Shown: positions 1 through 5,215 of the stretch, one piece after another | Position numbering within the stretch: position 1 is the stretch's first letter | How the letters are laid out: each line of letters begins with the position of its first letter | From: Candidatus Epulonipiscium sp. | GTDB taxonomy: Bacteria; Bacillota_A; Clostridia; Lachnospirales; Cellulosilyticaceae | NCBI GenBank assembly: GCA_012841565.1 | Contig: DUUM01000161.1 | Coordinates: forward strand, 1 to 8,299 | Direction of reading: 5' to 3' | Length of the DNA stretch: 8,299 nucleotides | Notes under the pieces: model-generated | Databases searched by the model: none | Seen by the model: only the letters and a program-made list of their open reading frames with translations | Told to the model about the DNA's origin: nothing | Position numbers and translations under genes: made by a program

Positions 1-154
1 ATGATTAGTTATTAAAAGCAATTTAAGAACACTAATTTATTTTTAGGTACAAAGTATAGAGTAGTGGCTAGAAAGTGCCTAGAATTTAATTATACAAGCA
101 CCCACGGGTATAATATCACGAAATATTGTTATCCGATATGGTAGCTCAACACAT

Positions 155-182
155 TCCTGGCGACTTTGGTCGGTTGCCAGGA
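155..182 (+). promoter_or_regulatory. Leader hairpin just upstream of the rusA-like gene
   Basis: A 10-bp stem is formed by TCCTGGCGAC (155-164) and GTTGCCAGGA (173-182), with one G-T wobble and an 8-base loop. Inside it, CGAC (161-164) can instead pair with GTCG (169-172) to give a tetraloop hairpin, so two mutually exclusive folds exist. No T-tract follows, so it is unlikely to be a terminator. It ends 4 bases before the AAGGA ribosome binding site at 186-190, which fits an effect on translation or mRNA stability of the next gene. That role is inference. The rest of 1-154 shows no supported gene; a TATAAT at 109-114 lacks a convincing -35 box. Confidence 0.5.
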
Positions 183-196
183 AGAAAGGAAAAAAC

Positions 197-595
197 TTGG
201 AACATAAATTAATTATAGATGGAACATTACCAAATTTAAACGATTACTTGAAAGCAGAAAGGCAGACTTTTAGAAGAGGTGGAGGTTTTAACACTAAAGG
301 GAATTTGATGAAACAAGAAAGTCAAGAGCTTGTAATTTGGGGCATTAGACAGCAATTAAGACGTGTACATATAGATAACCCAGTAATTTTAAAATATGAT
401 TTTTACGAACCTAACAGACGAAGGGATTTAGACAATATAAGTGCTTTTGCACACAAGGTTGTTCAAGATGCTTTAGTTTCGGCGGGAGTTTTAAAAAATG
501 ACGGATGGAAAGAGATATTAGGGTATATGGATCAATTTTATTTAGACAAGGAAAACCCTAGAATCGAGGTAACTATTAAGGAGGTGGCGGATTGA
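197..595 (+). CDS. rusA: RusA-family Holliday junction resolvase
   Basis: This 132-aa protein matches the size and layout of RusA-type crossover junction endodeoxyribonucleases, which cut four-way DNA junctions during phage recombination and replication. The N-terminal NDYLKA segment (residues 15-20) and the R-R-D-L-D-N motif (75-80) are typical. D77 and D79 correspond to the paired catalytic aspartates of the family, and D102, in the NDGW stretch, is the likely third metal ligand. The start is TTG, supported by AAGGA at 186-190 with 6-base spacing and by the family-like N-terminus that follows. The stop overlaps the TTG of the next gene in a TTGA quartet (592-595), so translation is probably coupled. 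The family call is firm; cleavage activity is inferred from the conserved acidic residues. Confidence 0.9.
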   Translation: MEHKLIIDGTLPNLNDYLKAERQTFRRGGGFNTKGNLMKQESQELVIWGIRQQLRRVHIDNPVILKYDFYEPNRRRDLDNISAFAHKVVQDALVSAGVLKNDGWKEILGYMDQFYLDKENPRIEVTIKEVAD

Positions 596-1482
596 GTAGA
601 AACAGATACTACTGGTTAAAACTCAAAGAAGGCTTCTTTGAAGACGACACGATTCAGTGGTTGGAGGAACAGGAAAACGGAAAAGATTATGTTTATTTTT
701 ACATGAAGCTCTGCCTTAAATCCTTAAAGAGTGATGGTTTTTTAATCCGATATGTCGGGGAAAGGTTAATTCCTTATGATGTAAAAGCATTGTCGAAACT
801 AACAGGAACAGACTTTGATACAGTGGCGGTAGCATTAAAATTATTCGAAGAAATCGGACTAATCGAAAAAAGAAATACAGGAGAAATCTACTTGAGTCAG
901 ATCAAGGAAATGACGGGAACTGAAACAGAGGTAGCTCAAAGAGTGCGTAAGCACAGGGCTAGGCAACAATTGTTACATTGTAACACAAGCGTAACAAAAT
1001 GTAACACAGAGTTAGAGTTAGAGAAAGAGAAAGAGATAGAGTTAGATATAGAGTTAGATATAGAGAAAGAGAAAGAAGAAAAAGCACCGCCCCTTAATTA
1101 CCAAAAAATTATAGATTCTTTTAATGCCATATGCGTATCACTACCAAGAGTTTTAAAAGTATCAGACCCACGCAAAAGAGCGATAAGGACAAGACTAAAA
1201 ACCTACAAAGAAGAAGATTTAACCAAAGCATTTAAACTAGCCGAGGAATCAGACTTTTTAAAAGGCAATAATAATAAAAAATGGACTGCAACATTTGATT
1301 GGCTATTAAACGAAAACAATATGATTAAAGTGTTGGAGGGGAATTATAAAAACTCAAAACAGACTACTAAACCAAAGCAGACTACAAATAAATTTAAACA
1401 ATTCCCACAACGAGAATACACGGAACAACAAATGAGCGAGATTGAACGAAAATTAATCAATAAAGGATTGGAGGATATATGA
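592..1482 (+). CDS. Phage replisome organizer (DnaD-like replication initiator)
   Basis: This 296-aa protein resembles the phage replisome organizer family, which binds the phage origin and recruits host replication proteins such as the helicase loader. Residues about 1-125 form the N-terminal winged-helix-type domain (opening R-Y-Y-W-L-K-L-K-E-G-F-F) and end in the characteristic E-V-A-Q-R-V-R-K-H-R-A-R stretch. A linker (about 127-166) contains two C-N-T motifs and a run of alternating acidic and Lys/Leu/Ile residues. A C-terminal domain (about 168-245, with W-T-A-T-F-D-W-L) resembles the DnaD/DnaB-like C-terminal region. The last 50 residues are Lys/Gln/Thr-rich. Start TTG at 592 is backed by GGAGG at 581-585 and overlaps the resolvase stop. 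The linker-coding DNA carries an origin-like repeat array. Confidence 0.87.
   Translation: MSRNRYYWLKLKEGFFEDDTIQWLEEQENGKDYVYFYMKLCLKSLKSDGFLIRYVGERLIPYDVKALSKLTGTDFDTVAVALKLFEEIGLIEKRNTGEIYLSQIKEMTGTETEVAQRVRKHRARQQLLHCNTSVTKCNTELELEKEKEIELDIELDIEKEKEEKAPPLNYQKIIDSFNAICVSLPRVLKVSDPRKRAIRTRLKTYKEEDLTKAFKLAEESDFLKGNNNKKWTATFDWLLNENNMIKVLEGNYKNSKQTTKPKQTTNKFKQFPQREYTEQQMSEIERKLINKGLEDI
971..1006 (+). repeat. Iteron-like GTAACA repeats, putative origin binding sites
   Basis: GTAACA occurs at 980-985, 991-996 and 1001-1006, spaced 11 and 10 bases, so all three face the same side of the helix. An inverted copy at 971-976 forms, with the first direct copy, a perfect 7-bp dyad TGTTACA-T-TGTAACA (971-985). 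The repeats fall in different codon phases: tgt-aac-aca for the first and third, gta-aca for the second. The DNA word is therefore conserved independently of the protein sequence. In several phages of Gram-positive bacteria the origin lies inside the replisome organizer gene, bound by its own product; that makes this an origin candidate by inference. Confidence 0.6.
1009..1080 (+). repeat. Twelve tandem GA-rich hexamers in the replisome organizer linker
   Basis: The 72 bases resolve into twelve hexamers, mostly GAGTTA, GAGAAA or GATATA/GAGATA, each starting with GA and ending in A. They are in frame and encode an alternating Glu/Asp with Leu/Ile/Lys linker (residues 140-163). The tract is strongly purine-biased on the + strand and contains no C on that strand. 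It sits directly after the iteron-like repeats, where a DNA-unwinding element would be expected. Because the unit is 6 bases, copy-number changes would keep the reading frame. Confidence 0.7.
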
Positions 1483-2294
1483 AAATAAAGACAGAACTAT
1501 TCAATGACAATTTCCAAAATTACAAGCGTTACGGAATACCCAAGGCACAACTAGTAATAGCAGATATACCGTACAACCTAGGAAAAAACGCCTACGCAAG
1601 TAGCACAGAGTGGTATGTAGATGGAGATAACAAGAATGGAGAGAGTAAAAAGGCAGGAAAGCAATTTTTCAACACAGATAACAATTTTAACATAGCCGAA
1701 TATATGCACTTTTGCAGTAGATTATTAAAAAAAGAACCTAAAGAAAAGGGACAAGCACCAGCAATGATTGTGTTTTGTGCATTCGACCAAATGCAAATGG
1801 TTATTGACTATGGGAAAAAGCATGGGTTTATGAAAAGCTACCCAATATTCTTTATTAAAAACTATTCAGCACAAGTTTTAAAGGCAAATATGCGAATAGT
1901 CGGAGCAACGGAACACGCAGTAGTTTTATACAGGGATAAGCTACCGAAATTTAATAATGGCAGGAAGATTGACGAGAACGGAAAAAACATAAGAGGTACA
2001 GGCAAGATGATATTTAACTGGATTGAGTGGGAAAGGGACGGAAAAGACATACCAAAAATACATCCAACTCAAAAGCCAGTAAAGGTTTTAAAAGAGTTAA
2101 TAGAAATATTTACAGATGAAGGTGATGTTGTAATTGATCCAGTGGCAGGAAGCGGGAGCACCCTAAGAGCTTGCATGGAAACGAATAGGCATAGTTATGG
2201 CTTTGAGGTATCCAAAGAATTTTATAAAAAAGCAAAAGATGAAATGCTGAACTATGAAGATGAAAACCAAATGTCTATTGCAGATTACATATAG
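1479..2294 (+). CDS. Beta-class site-specific DNA methyltransferase (N6-adenine or N4-cytosine)
   Basis: This 271-aa protein is an amino-methyltransferase using S-adenosylmethionine. The catalytic motif IV is D-I-P-Y (residues 29-32, in the D/N/S-P-P-Y position). The SAM-binding motif I, D-P-V-A-G-S-G-S-T (220-228), lies near the C-terminus, preceded by H-P-T-Q-K-P (195-200). The order motif IV, then X, then I is that of the beta class. The D-I-P-Y variant has Ile where Pro is usual, but the D and P-Y are kept. Start ATG overlaps the previous stop (ATGA, 1479-1482), with GGAGG at 1469-1473. No restriction endonuclease lies beside it in the window, so it looks like an orphan phage methylase, possibly protecting phage DNA from host restriction or tuning replication. 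Target sequence and base cannot be read from the sequence. Confidence 0.9.
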   Translation: MKIKTELFNDNFQNYKRYGIPKAQLVIADIPYNLGKNAYASSTEWYVDGDNKNGESKKAGKQFFNTDNNFNIAEYMHFCSRLLKKEPKEKGQAPAMIVFCAFDQMQMVIDYGKKHGFMKSYPIFFIKNYSAQVLKANMRIVGATEHAVVLYRDKLPKFNNGRKIDENGKNIRGTGKMIFNWIEWERDGKDIPKIHPTQKPVKVLKELIEIFTDEGDVVIDPVAGSGSTLRACMETNRHSYGFEVSKEFYKKAKDEMLNYEDENQMSIADYI

Positions 2295-2303
2295 GAGGTA
2301 AGC

Positions 2304-3254
2304 ATGGAATTATGGCAATTACAACAACTTCAAGGTTTGCCGTTAGAGGTTAAAATTCGCAAGACACAGGAGCGAATAAAAGAATGGTATGAACACTGGA
2401 ACGGACAAGCTTATATTAGCTTTAGTGGTGGTAAGGATAGTACCGTTTTATTAGATCTAGTTAGGGGTTTATATCCCGATGTAGAAGCAGTTTTTATTGA
2501 TACTGGACTAGAATACCCTGAAATCAAAAACTTTGTAAGAGCCTTTGATAATGTAAAGTGTTTCAGACCTTCTAAAACGTTCAGGCAGGTTATAGATGAA
2601 TATGGCTACCCTGTTGTCAGTAAAGAGGTTGCGGACTGCGTGCAGGGAGCAAGGAAAGGGCAACAATACAGGATTGATAGGCTGAATGGAACATTAAAAG
2701 ATAATCACGGAAATAAAAGTATGTTCAACCAAGAAAAGTGGAAGTTCTTACTTGATGCTCCGTTTAAAATATCCCACCAGTGTTGTGCTGTCATGAAAAA
2801 ACAACCAATTTATAGATTTGAAAAAGAGACAAGCAAAAAACCTTTTATAGGGATGATGGCGGATGAAAGCAGGCTAAGAAAACAACTATGGCTAAAGAAT
2901 GGATGCAATGCCTTTAACAATAAAAGGCCTTCATCTAATCCAATTTCATTCTGGACAGAACAAGACATTTTACAATACATAAAAAGATTCAATCTGCATT
3001 ACTGCTCGGTATACGGAGAAATAAAAACCGAAGATGAAATACAAGGGCAGATGTGTCTTGAGGGAATGGCTCATGATTTAATCACCACGGGAGTAAAAGG
3101 AACAGGCTGTATGTTCTGCATGTTTGGGGTACATCTTGAGAAAGAGCCTAATAGATTTCAAATGATGAAAGAAACCCATCCTAAGCAATATAACTACTGT
3201 ATTAATAAATTAGGGATAGGTAAGGTTTTGGATTATATCAACATTAAATACTAA
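2304..3254 (+). CDS. PAPS reductase-family PP-loop protein
   Basis: This 316-aa protein belongs to the phosphoadenosine phosphosulfate reductase/PP-loop ATP pyrophosphatase superfamily. The PP-loop is S-G-G-K-D-S (41-46), followed by F-I-D-T-G-L-E-Y-P-E (64-73), the usual second strand of the fold. Cysteines C160-C161 and the C-terminal G-C-M-F-C motif (C269, C272) could hold an iron-sulfur cluster or carry sulfur, as in related thiolation enzymes such as DndC; this is inference. It is longer than typical assimilatory PAPS reductases and has no sulfate-assimilation neighbours. Homologues are common in phages of Bacillota, usually without known function. It starts 9 bases after the methyltransferase stop with AGGAGG at 2293-2298, so the two are co-transcribed. 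The family is sure; the substrate (DNA, tRNA or a small molecule) is unknown. Confidence 0.85.
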   Translation: MELWQLQQLQGLPLEVKIRKTQERIKEWYEHWNGQAYISFSGGKDSTVLLDLVRGLYPDVEAVFIDTGLEYPEIKNFVRAFDNVKCFRPSKTFRQVIDEYGYPVVSKEVADCVQGARKGQQYRIDRLNGTLKDNHGNKSMFNQEKWKFLLDAPFKISHQCCAVMKKQPIYRFEKETSKKPFIGMMADESRLRKQLWLKNGCNAFNNKRPSSNPISFWTEQDILQYIKRFNLHYCSVYGEIKTEDEIQGQMCLEGMAHDLITTGVKGTGCMFCMFGVHLEKEPNRFQMMKETHPKQYNYCINKLGIGKVLDYINIKY

Positions 3255-3290
3255 ACACAATTAAAAGTTAGCATATGAAGGGAGATAACC

Positions 3291-3354
3291 ATGGAGAGGC
3301 CTATATAGCATACCTCTAGAGCAATATGAACAGAAGTATGCACATGAATTTTAG
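3291..3354 (+). pseudogene. Frameshifted mini-ORF of about 20 residues
   Basis: A good start site (GGGAG at 3280-3284, ATG at 3291) opens only five codons (MERPI) before TAG at 3306-3308. The +1 frame from 3298 onwards is coding-like, reading L-Y-S-I-P-L-E-Q-Y-E-Q-K-Y-A-H-E-F to a TAG at 3352-3354. That frame has no start of its own. The stop overlaps the AGGAGGG that serves the next gene, the spacing expected of a real phage gene. One extra base near 3299-3306 would explain it: a decayed small gene, a sequencing error, or less likely programmed frameshifting. No function is recognisable. Confidence 0.35.
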
Positions 3355-3365
3355 GAGGGAAAGCA

Positions 3366-3635
3366 ATGCTTATGACAAAAGAGATAGCAAGGATATCTTG
3401 CAGAAATATGTTTAAGGCAGGAGATAGAATTGTGATTAGGGAAAATACTAGAAAAGACCTTGATAAACGTGGGTTTGTAGAGTCGGAAGGAGTAATACAT
3501 AGCATTAGCAGTAATTTATTAACTGTCGATAAAGGGCATTATCTAGAGAGCTACACGTTTTTGGATATAGTGTTATTTAACGCAATCAAGAAGAAATTAG
3601 GAAGGCCGAGGAGGGTGAATGAATGGATGAAGTAA
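3366..3635 (+). CDS. Small phage protein of unknown function (89 aa)
   Basis: I do not recognise this family. The start ATG at 3366 has AGGAGGG at 3353-3359 with 6-base spacing; a second Met at residue 3 is a weaker choice. The protein is basic. Residues about 17-70 alternate hydrophobic strands with turns (F-K-A-G-D-R-I-V-I near 16-24, G-V-I-H-S-I near 43-48), suggesting a small beta-barrel of SH3-like type. A basic tail K-K-K-L-G-R-P-R-R (75-83) follows, compatible with nucleic-acid binding. Both readings are inference. It overlaps the next gene by 13 bases and lies among other small accessory genes between the replication block and the late regulator. Confidence 0.7.
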   Translation: MLMTKEIARISCRNMFKAGDRIVIRENTRKDLDKRGFVESEGVIHSISSNLLTVDKGHYLESYTFLDIVLFNAIKKKLGRPRRVNEWMK

Positions 3636-3874
3636 CAGTAGAAGTATTAGATATTTATGAGCATTTTAAAGCAGAGTTTGATAATTCTATAAATGGTTTA
3701 TACAGAATTAAATTAAATGATAATGAATCGACAGTATTCAGAAATGGAGATTCGTGGGGAATATTATCACATTATTTAGGTGAGCCAGTTACAAAGTGTA
3801 TGGGATACATGAGAGATGATAGAATTGAGGTTGTTGAAAGTGCAATTAATAAATATTTAGAAAGTAATAAATAA
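3623..3874 (+). CDS. Small acidic phage protein of unknown function (83 aa)
   Basis: I do not recognise this protein. ATG at 3623 follows GGAGG at 3610-3614 inside the end of the preceding gene, with which it overlaps by 13 bases, a typical coupled phage arrangement. The product is acidic, has no signal peptide or membrane segment, and shows an alpha/beta-like pattern: strands near residues 3-10 and 26-31, then G-D-S-W-G-I-L-S-H-Y-L (42-52) and a C-terminal helix (about 69-82). Codon use matches its neighbours. Confidence 0.7.
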   Translation: MDEVTVEVLDIYEHFKAEFDNSINGLYRIKLNDNESTVFRNGDSWGILSHYLGEPVTKCMGYMRDDRIEVVESAINKYLESNK

Positions 3875-3906
3875 CAATTCAAATGTGATTTCTATGTGAA
3901 AATCGG

Positions 3907-3923
3907 AAAGGAGAAAGTAATAT
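3907..3923 (+). repeat. Direct repeat copy 1: ribosome binding site and start of the 49-aa gene
   Basis: The 17-base word AAAGGAGAAAGTAATAT occurs here and again at 4100-4116. Here it supplies the Shine-Dalgarno sequence and the first two bases of the ATG at 3922. Confidence 0.75.
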
Positions 3924-4071
3924 GACAATTTATGAAGCATTATTAAATGCACAGTACAACTTATGTGAAGCAAAATTACCTTTTCAAATTGAAATAGGTA
4001 AGGAGCAATTAAATAACGCAATTGAGCAAATTGATAATGGTAAGACATTAGAGGATGAATTTGAAGAATAA
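3922..4071 (+). CDS. Small acidic phage protein of unknown function (49 aa)
   Basis: ATG at 3922 follows AAAGGAG (3907-3913) with 8-base spacing, and the frame runs to TAA at 4069-4071. The product opens M-T-I-Y-E-A-L-L-N-A, looks largely helical and ends in an acidic tail E-D-E-F-E-E. No family is recognised. The strong start site, tight packing behind the 83-aa gene and codon use like the neighbours support a real gene despite its size. It probably belongs to the same transcript. Confidence 0.6.
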   Translation: MTIYEALLNAQYNLCEAKLPFQIEIGKEQLNNAIEQIDNGKTLEDEFEE

Positions 4072-4099
4072 TAACATAAAACTAAGTATTGATGGAAAG

Positions 4100-4116
4100 A
4101 AAGGAGAAAGTAATAT
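4100..4116 (+). repeat. Direct repeat copy 2: ribosome binding site with dead start codon
   Basis: This is identical over 17 bases to 3907-3923, but the triplet at the start position (4115-4117) is ATA instead of ATG, and the frame ends after six codons at TAA (4133-4135). It looks like the remnant of a duplicated small gene whose body has been lost. Confidence 0.6.
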
Positions 4117-4150
4117 AATTAGCTCTTTAAATTAATAGAAAGGATATAGC

Positions 4151-4201
4151 ATGGAATGTAAATATTGCAAAGCTGAAATGAGATTAGATGGTGAGGGGTA
4201 A
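4151..4201 (+). pseudogene. Truncated zinc-ribbon mini-ORF (16 aa)
   Basis: ATG at 4151 is preceded by AAAGGA (4139-4144) at 6-base spacing. The frame encodes M-E-C-K-Y-C-K-A-E-M-R-L-D-G-E-G, then TAA. The C-x-x-C start looks like the first knuckle of the small zinc-ribbon proteins common in phages, but the second Cys pair is missing. It is either a truncated remnant or a coupling peptide: its end contains the GAGGGG ribosome binding site (4193-4198) of the next gene, and its stop lies 6 bases before that ATG. Confidence 0.4.
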
Positions 4202-4207
4202 GCACTT

Positions 4208-4609
4208 ATGACTAAAAAAGAACTAAAGCAGATATATTACATCAATAAAGAGATCCTCATGTGGAAAAAGGAACTTGAAAAATTAGAATGCAGGTCACTA
4301 ATAAAAAGCCCTACTCTATCGCTCGCACCTGGGGGTGGCGGGAAAACATTCGAAGATGCTTCGGTAAAAAAAATAGAAATTGAATTAATCATCAATGGGA
4401 AATTAGCAGAAATTCAAATTCAGAGAAAAAAGATATTAGAATACATAGAGGATATAGACGATAGCCTGCTAAGACAAATAATGTTTTTTAGAAATGTATC
4501 GTGCATGAGTTGGGGAGAGGTCGCCATGGAACTAGAAAAGACGGAAAGTTGCGTTAAAATGATGTATCAAAGACACTTTGACAGCAAGGAGGAAAAATGG
4601 ATAAAATAA
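4208..4609 (+). CDS. Sigma-70 region-4-like phage regulator (DUF1492-type)
   Basis: This 133-aa protein resembles the DUF1492/sigma-factor-like regulators of Bacillota phages. Residues about 1-30 form an N-terminal coiled coil opening M-T-K-K-E-L-K-Q-I-Y-Y. A Gly-rich linker (A-P-G-G-G-G-K, 40-46) joins it to a second helix (about 52-82). The C-terminal helix-turn-helix (about 84-123) contains S-W-G-E-V-A-M-E-L (101-109) and S-C-V-K-M-M-Y-Q-R-H (114-123), the pattern of sigma region 4. Proteins of this kind sit between early and late genes and, like ArpU or RinA, are thought to activate late transcription. Its place just before the non-coding region and packaging genes fits. The DNA target is not known; the late-switch role is inference. 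ATG at 4208 follows GAGGGG at 4193-4198. Confidence 0.75.
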   Translation: MTKKELKQIYYINKEILMWKKELEKLECRSLIKSPTLSLAPGGGGKTFEDASVKKIEIELIINGKLAEIQIQRKKILEYIEDIDDSLLRQIMFFRNVSCMSWGEVAMELEKTESCVKMMYQRHFDSKEEKWIK

Positions 4610-4944
4610 AAGCAAGAGAAACAATGACACGATTGCACTCAAACAGTATGACAAAAAAAGAATTGTTCGAACTAGAAAAAGAAATAGACGACGAGATTTT
4701 AAGCGGGAACAATTACCACTATCTACACAGACTAAAACTAAAATGCAGACACAAATTATACGAGTGCAGGGAATGTGCCGAGGCAAAGTTTGAAATAGTG
4801 TCCGACGAAAAACTAAAAGAGGACAAGGAACTATTTATCAAGGATTGCGAAAGAGATAAGTGTCCTTACAGAGACCACTTTGAAAATCTTGCAGAGCAAA
4901 AAAAAGATATAATCGGAGAATTATTAAAGGAAATGCTTATTTAA
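4597..4944 (+). CDS. Cys-rich charged phage protein of unknown function (115 aa)
   Basis: I do not recognise a named family. ATG at 4597 follows AAGGAGG (4586-4592) with 4-base spacing and overlaps the regulator gene by 13 bases, so both are probably translated together. The protein is highly charged and mostly helical. Cysteines C50, C57, C60, C84 and C89 (in K-C-P-Y) could bind zinc, but the spacing matches no classical finger I can name. It may assist the neighbouring regulator; that rests only on position. It is the last gene before the 271-base non-coding region. Confidence 0.7.
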   Translation: MDKIKARETMTRLHSNSMTKKELFELEKEIDDEILSGNNYHYLHRLKLKCRHKLYECRECAEAKFEIVSDEKLKEDKELFIKDCERDKCPYRDHFENLAEQKKDIIGELLKEMLI

Positions 4945-4952
4945 GTAGGCGT

Positions 4953-4966
4953 GTTACATATGTGAC
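4953..4966. promoter_or_regulatory. Imperfect 14-bp dyad, candidate operator
   Basis: GTTACATATGTGAC is a dyad broken only at one symmetric base pair. It lies 9 bases after the Cys-rich gene, at the start of the non-coding stretch before the packaging genes. Its left part, TGTTACAT (4952-4959), is identical to 971-978 in the putative origin. An operator role is inference from symmetry and position. Confidence 0.35.
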
Positions 4967-4998
4967 GATTGTATGTGATATAGTATAAAGTGAAATAC

Positions 4999-5027
4999 TT
5001 GATAGGATATACACATTAGAACATATT
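4999..5027 (+). promoter_or_regulatory. Candidate late promoter
   Basis: TTGATA (4999-5004) and CATATT (5022-5027) are spaced 17 bases, matching a sigma-70-type promoter at 5 of 6 and 4 of 6 positions. A weaker alternative is TTACAT (4954-4959) with GATATA (4977-4982), also 17 bases apart and overlapping the dyad. The position between regulator and packaging genes is where a late promoter is expected, but AT-rich DNA gives such matches by chance. Confidence 0.3.
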
Positions 5028-5056
5028 CTTGTCATTGATATTCTCCTATTAATTTT

Positions 5057-5084
5057 GGTTGCTAGCTGTCACAGGTTAGCGACT
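5057..5084 (+). ncRNA. Stem-loop in the untranslated late leader
   Basis: GTTGCTAGC (5058-5066) pairs with GTTAGCGAC (5075-5083) over nine pairs including two wobbles, extended by a G-T pair at 5057/5084, around loop TGTCACAG. No T-tract follows. It lies about 30 bases after the candidate promoter and 80 before the terminator-like hairpin, so it would be part of the leader RNA. Whether it acts as an antitermination or protein-binding element is unknown. Confidence 0.4.
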
Positions 5085-5161
5085 GATTAAGACTTTGCTT
5101 TACTAATTTCGTACGTCTTTAAACTACTAAGTAAATTAGATTTCCTTACTTGCCGAGGAGT

Positions 5162-5198
5162 AAAAGGGCATCGTACTGCAAAAGGTATGGTGCCTTTT
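5162..5198 (+). terminator. Intrinsic-terminator-like hairpin before the late genes
   Basis: GGCATCGTAC (5167-5176) pairs with GTATGGTGCC (5185-5194), ten pairs including wobbles, around an 8-base loop. It is flanked by AAAA (5162-5165) and TTTT (5195-5198), so it could work on either strand. The T-tract is short, making full termination uncertain. It lies 17 bases before the TTG start of the next gene, so it would end early transcripts or attenuate the late operon unless overridden. Confidence 0.55.
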
Positions 5199-5215
5199 AA
5201 AATTGAGGTGGTAAT

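Noticed and set aside
1..15. Possible tail of an upstream gene ending at TAA 13-15
   Set aside because: Only four codons are visible, too few to support a gene.
130..182. tRNA-like stretch (GGTAGCTCAAC followed by stems)
   Set aside because: Only a box resembling a D-arm is present; there is no acceptor pairing, anticodon arm or T-loop consensus.
3275..3319. 14-codon frame starting at ATG 3275
   Set aside because: It has no ribosome binding site of its own; the GGGAG there suits the ATG at 3291, and the peptide has no recognisable features.
4532..4786. Minus-strand open frame of 84 codons, Leu/Phe-rich
   Set aside because: It lies wholly antisense to the end of the regulator gene and the start of the Cys-rich gene, which have good starts and coupling; the Leu/Phe bias mirrors Lys/Glu codons on the + strand.
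5150..5200. TTG-started 16-codon frame through the terminator-like hairpin
   Set aside because: No ribosome binding site precedes the TTG, and the sequence is better explained by the hairpin and its A- and T-tracts.
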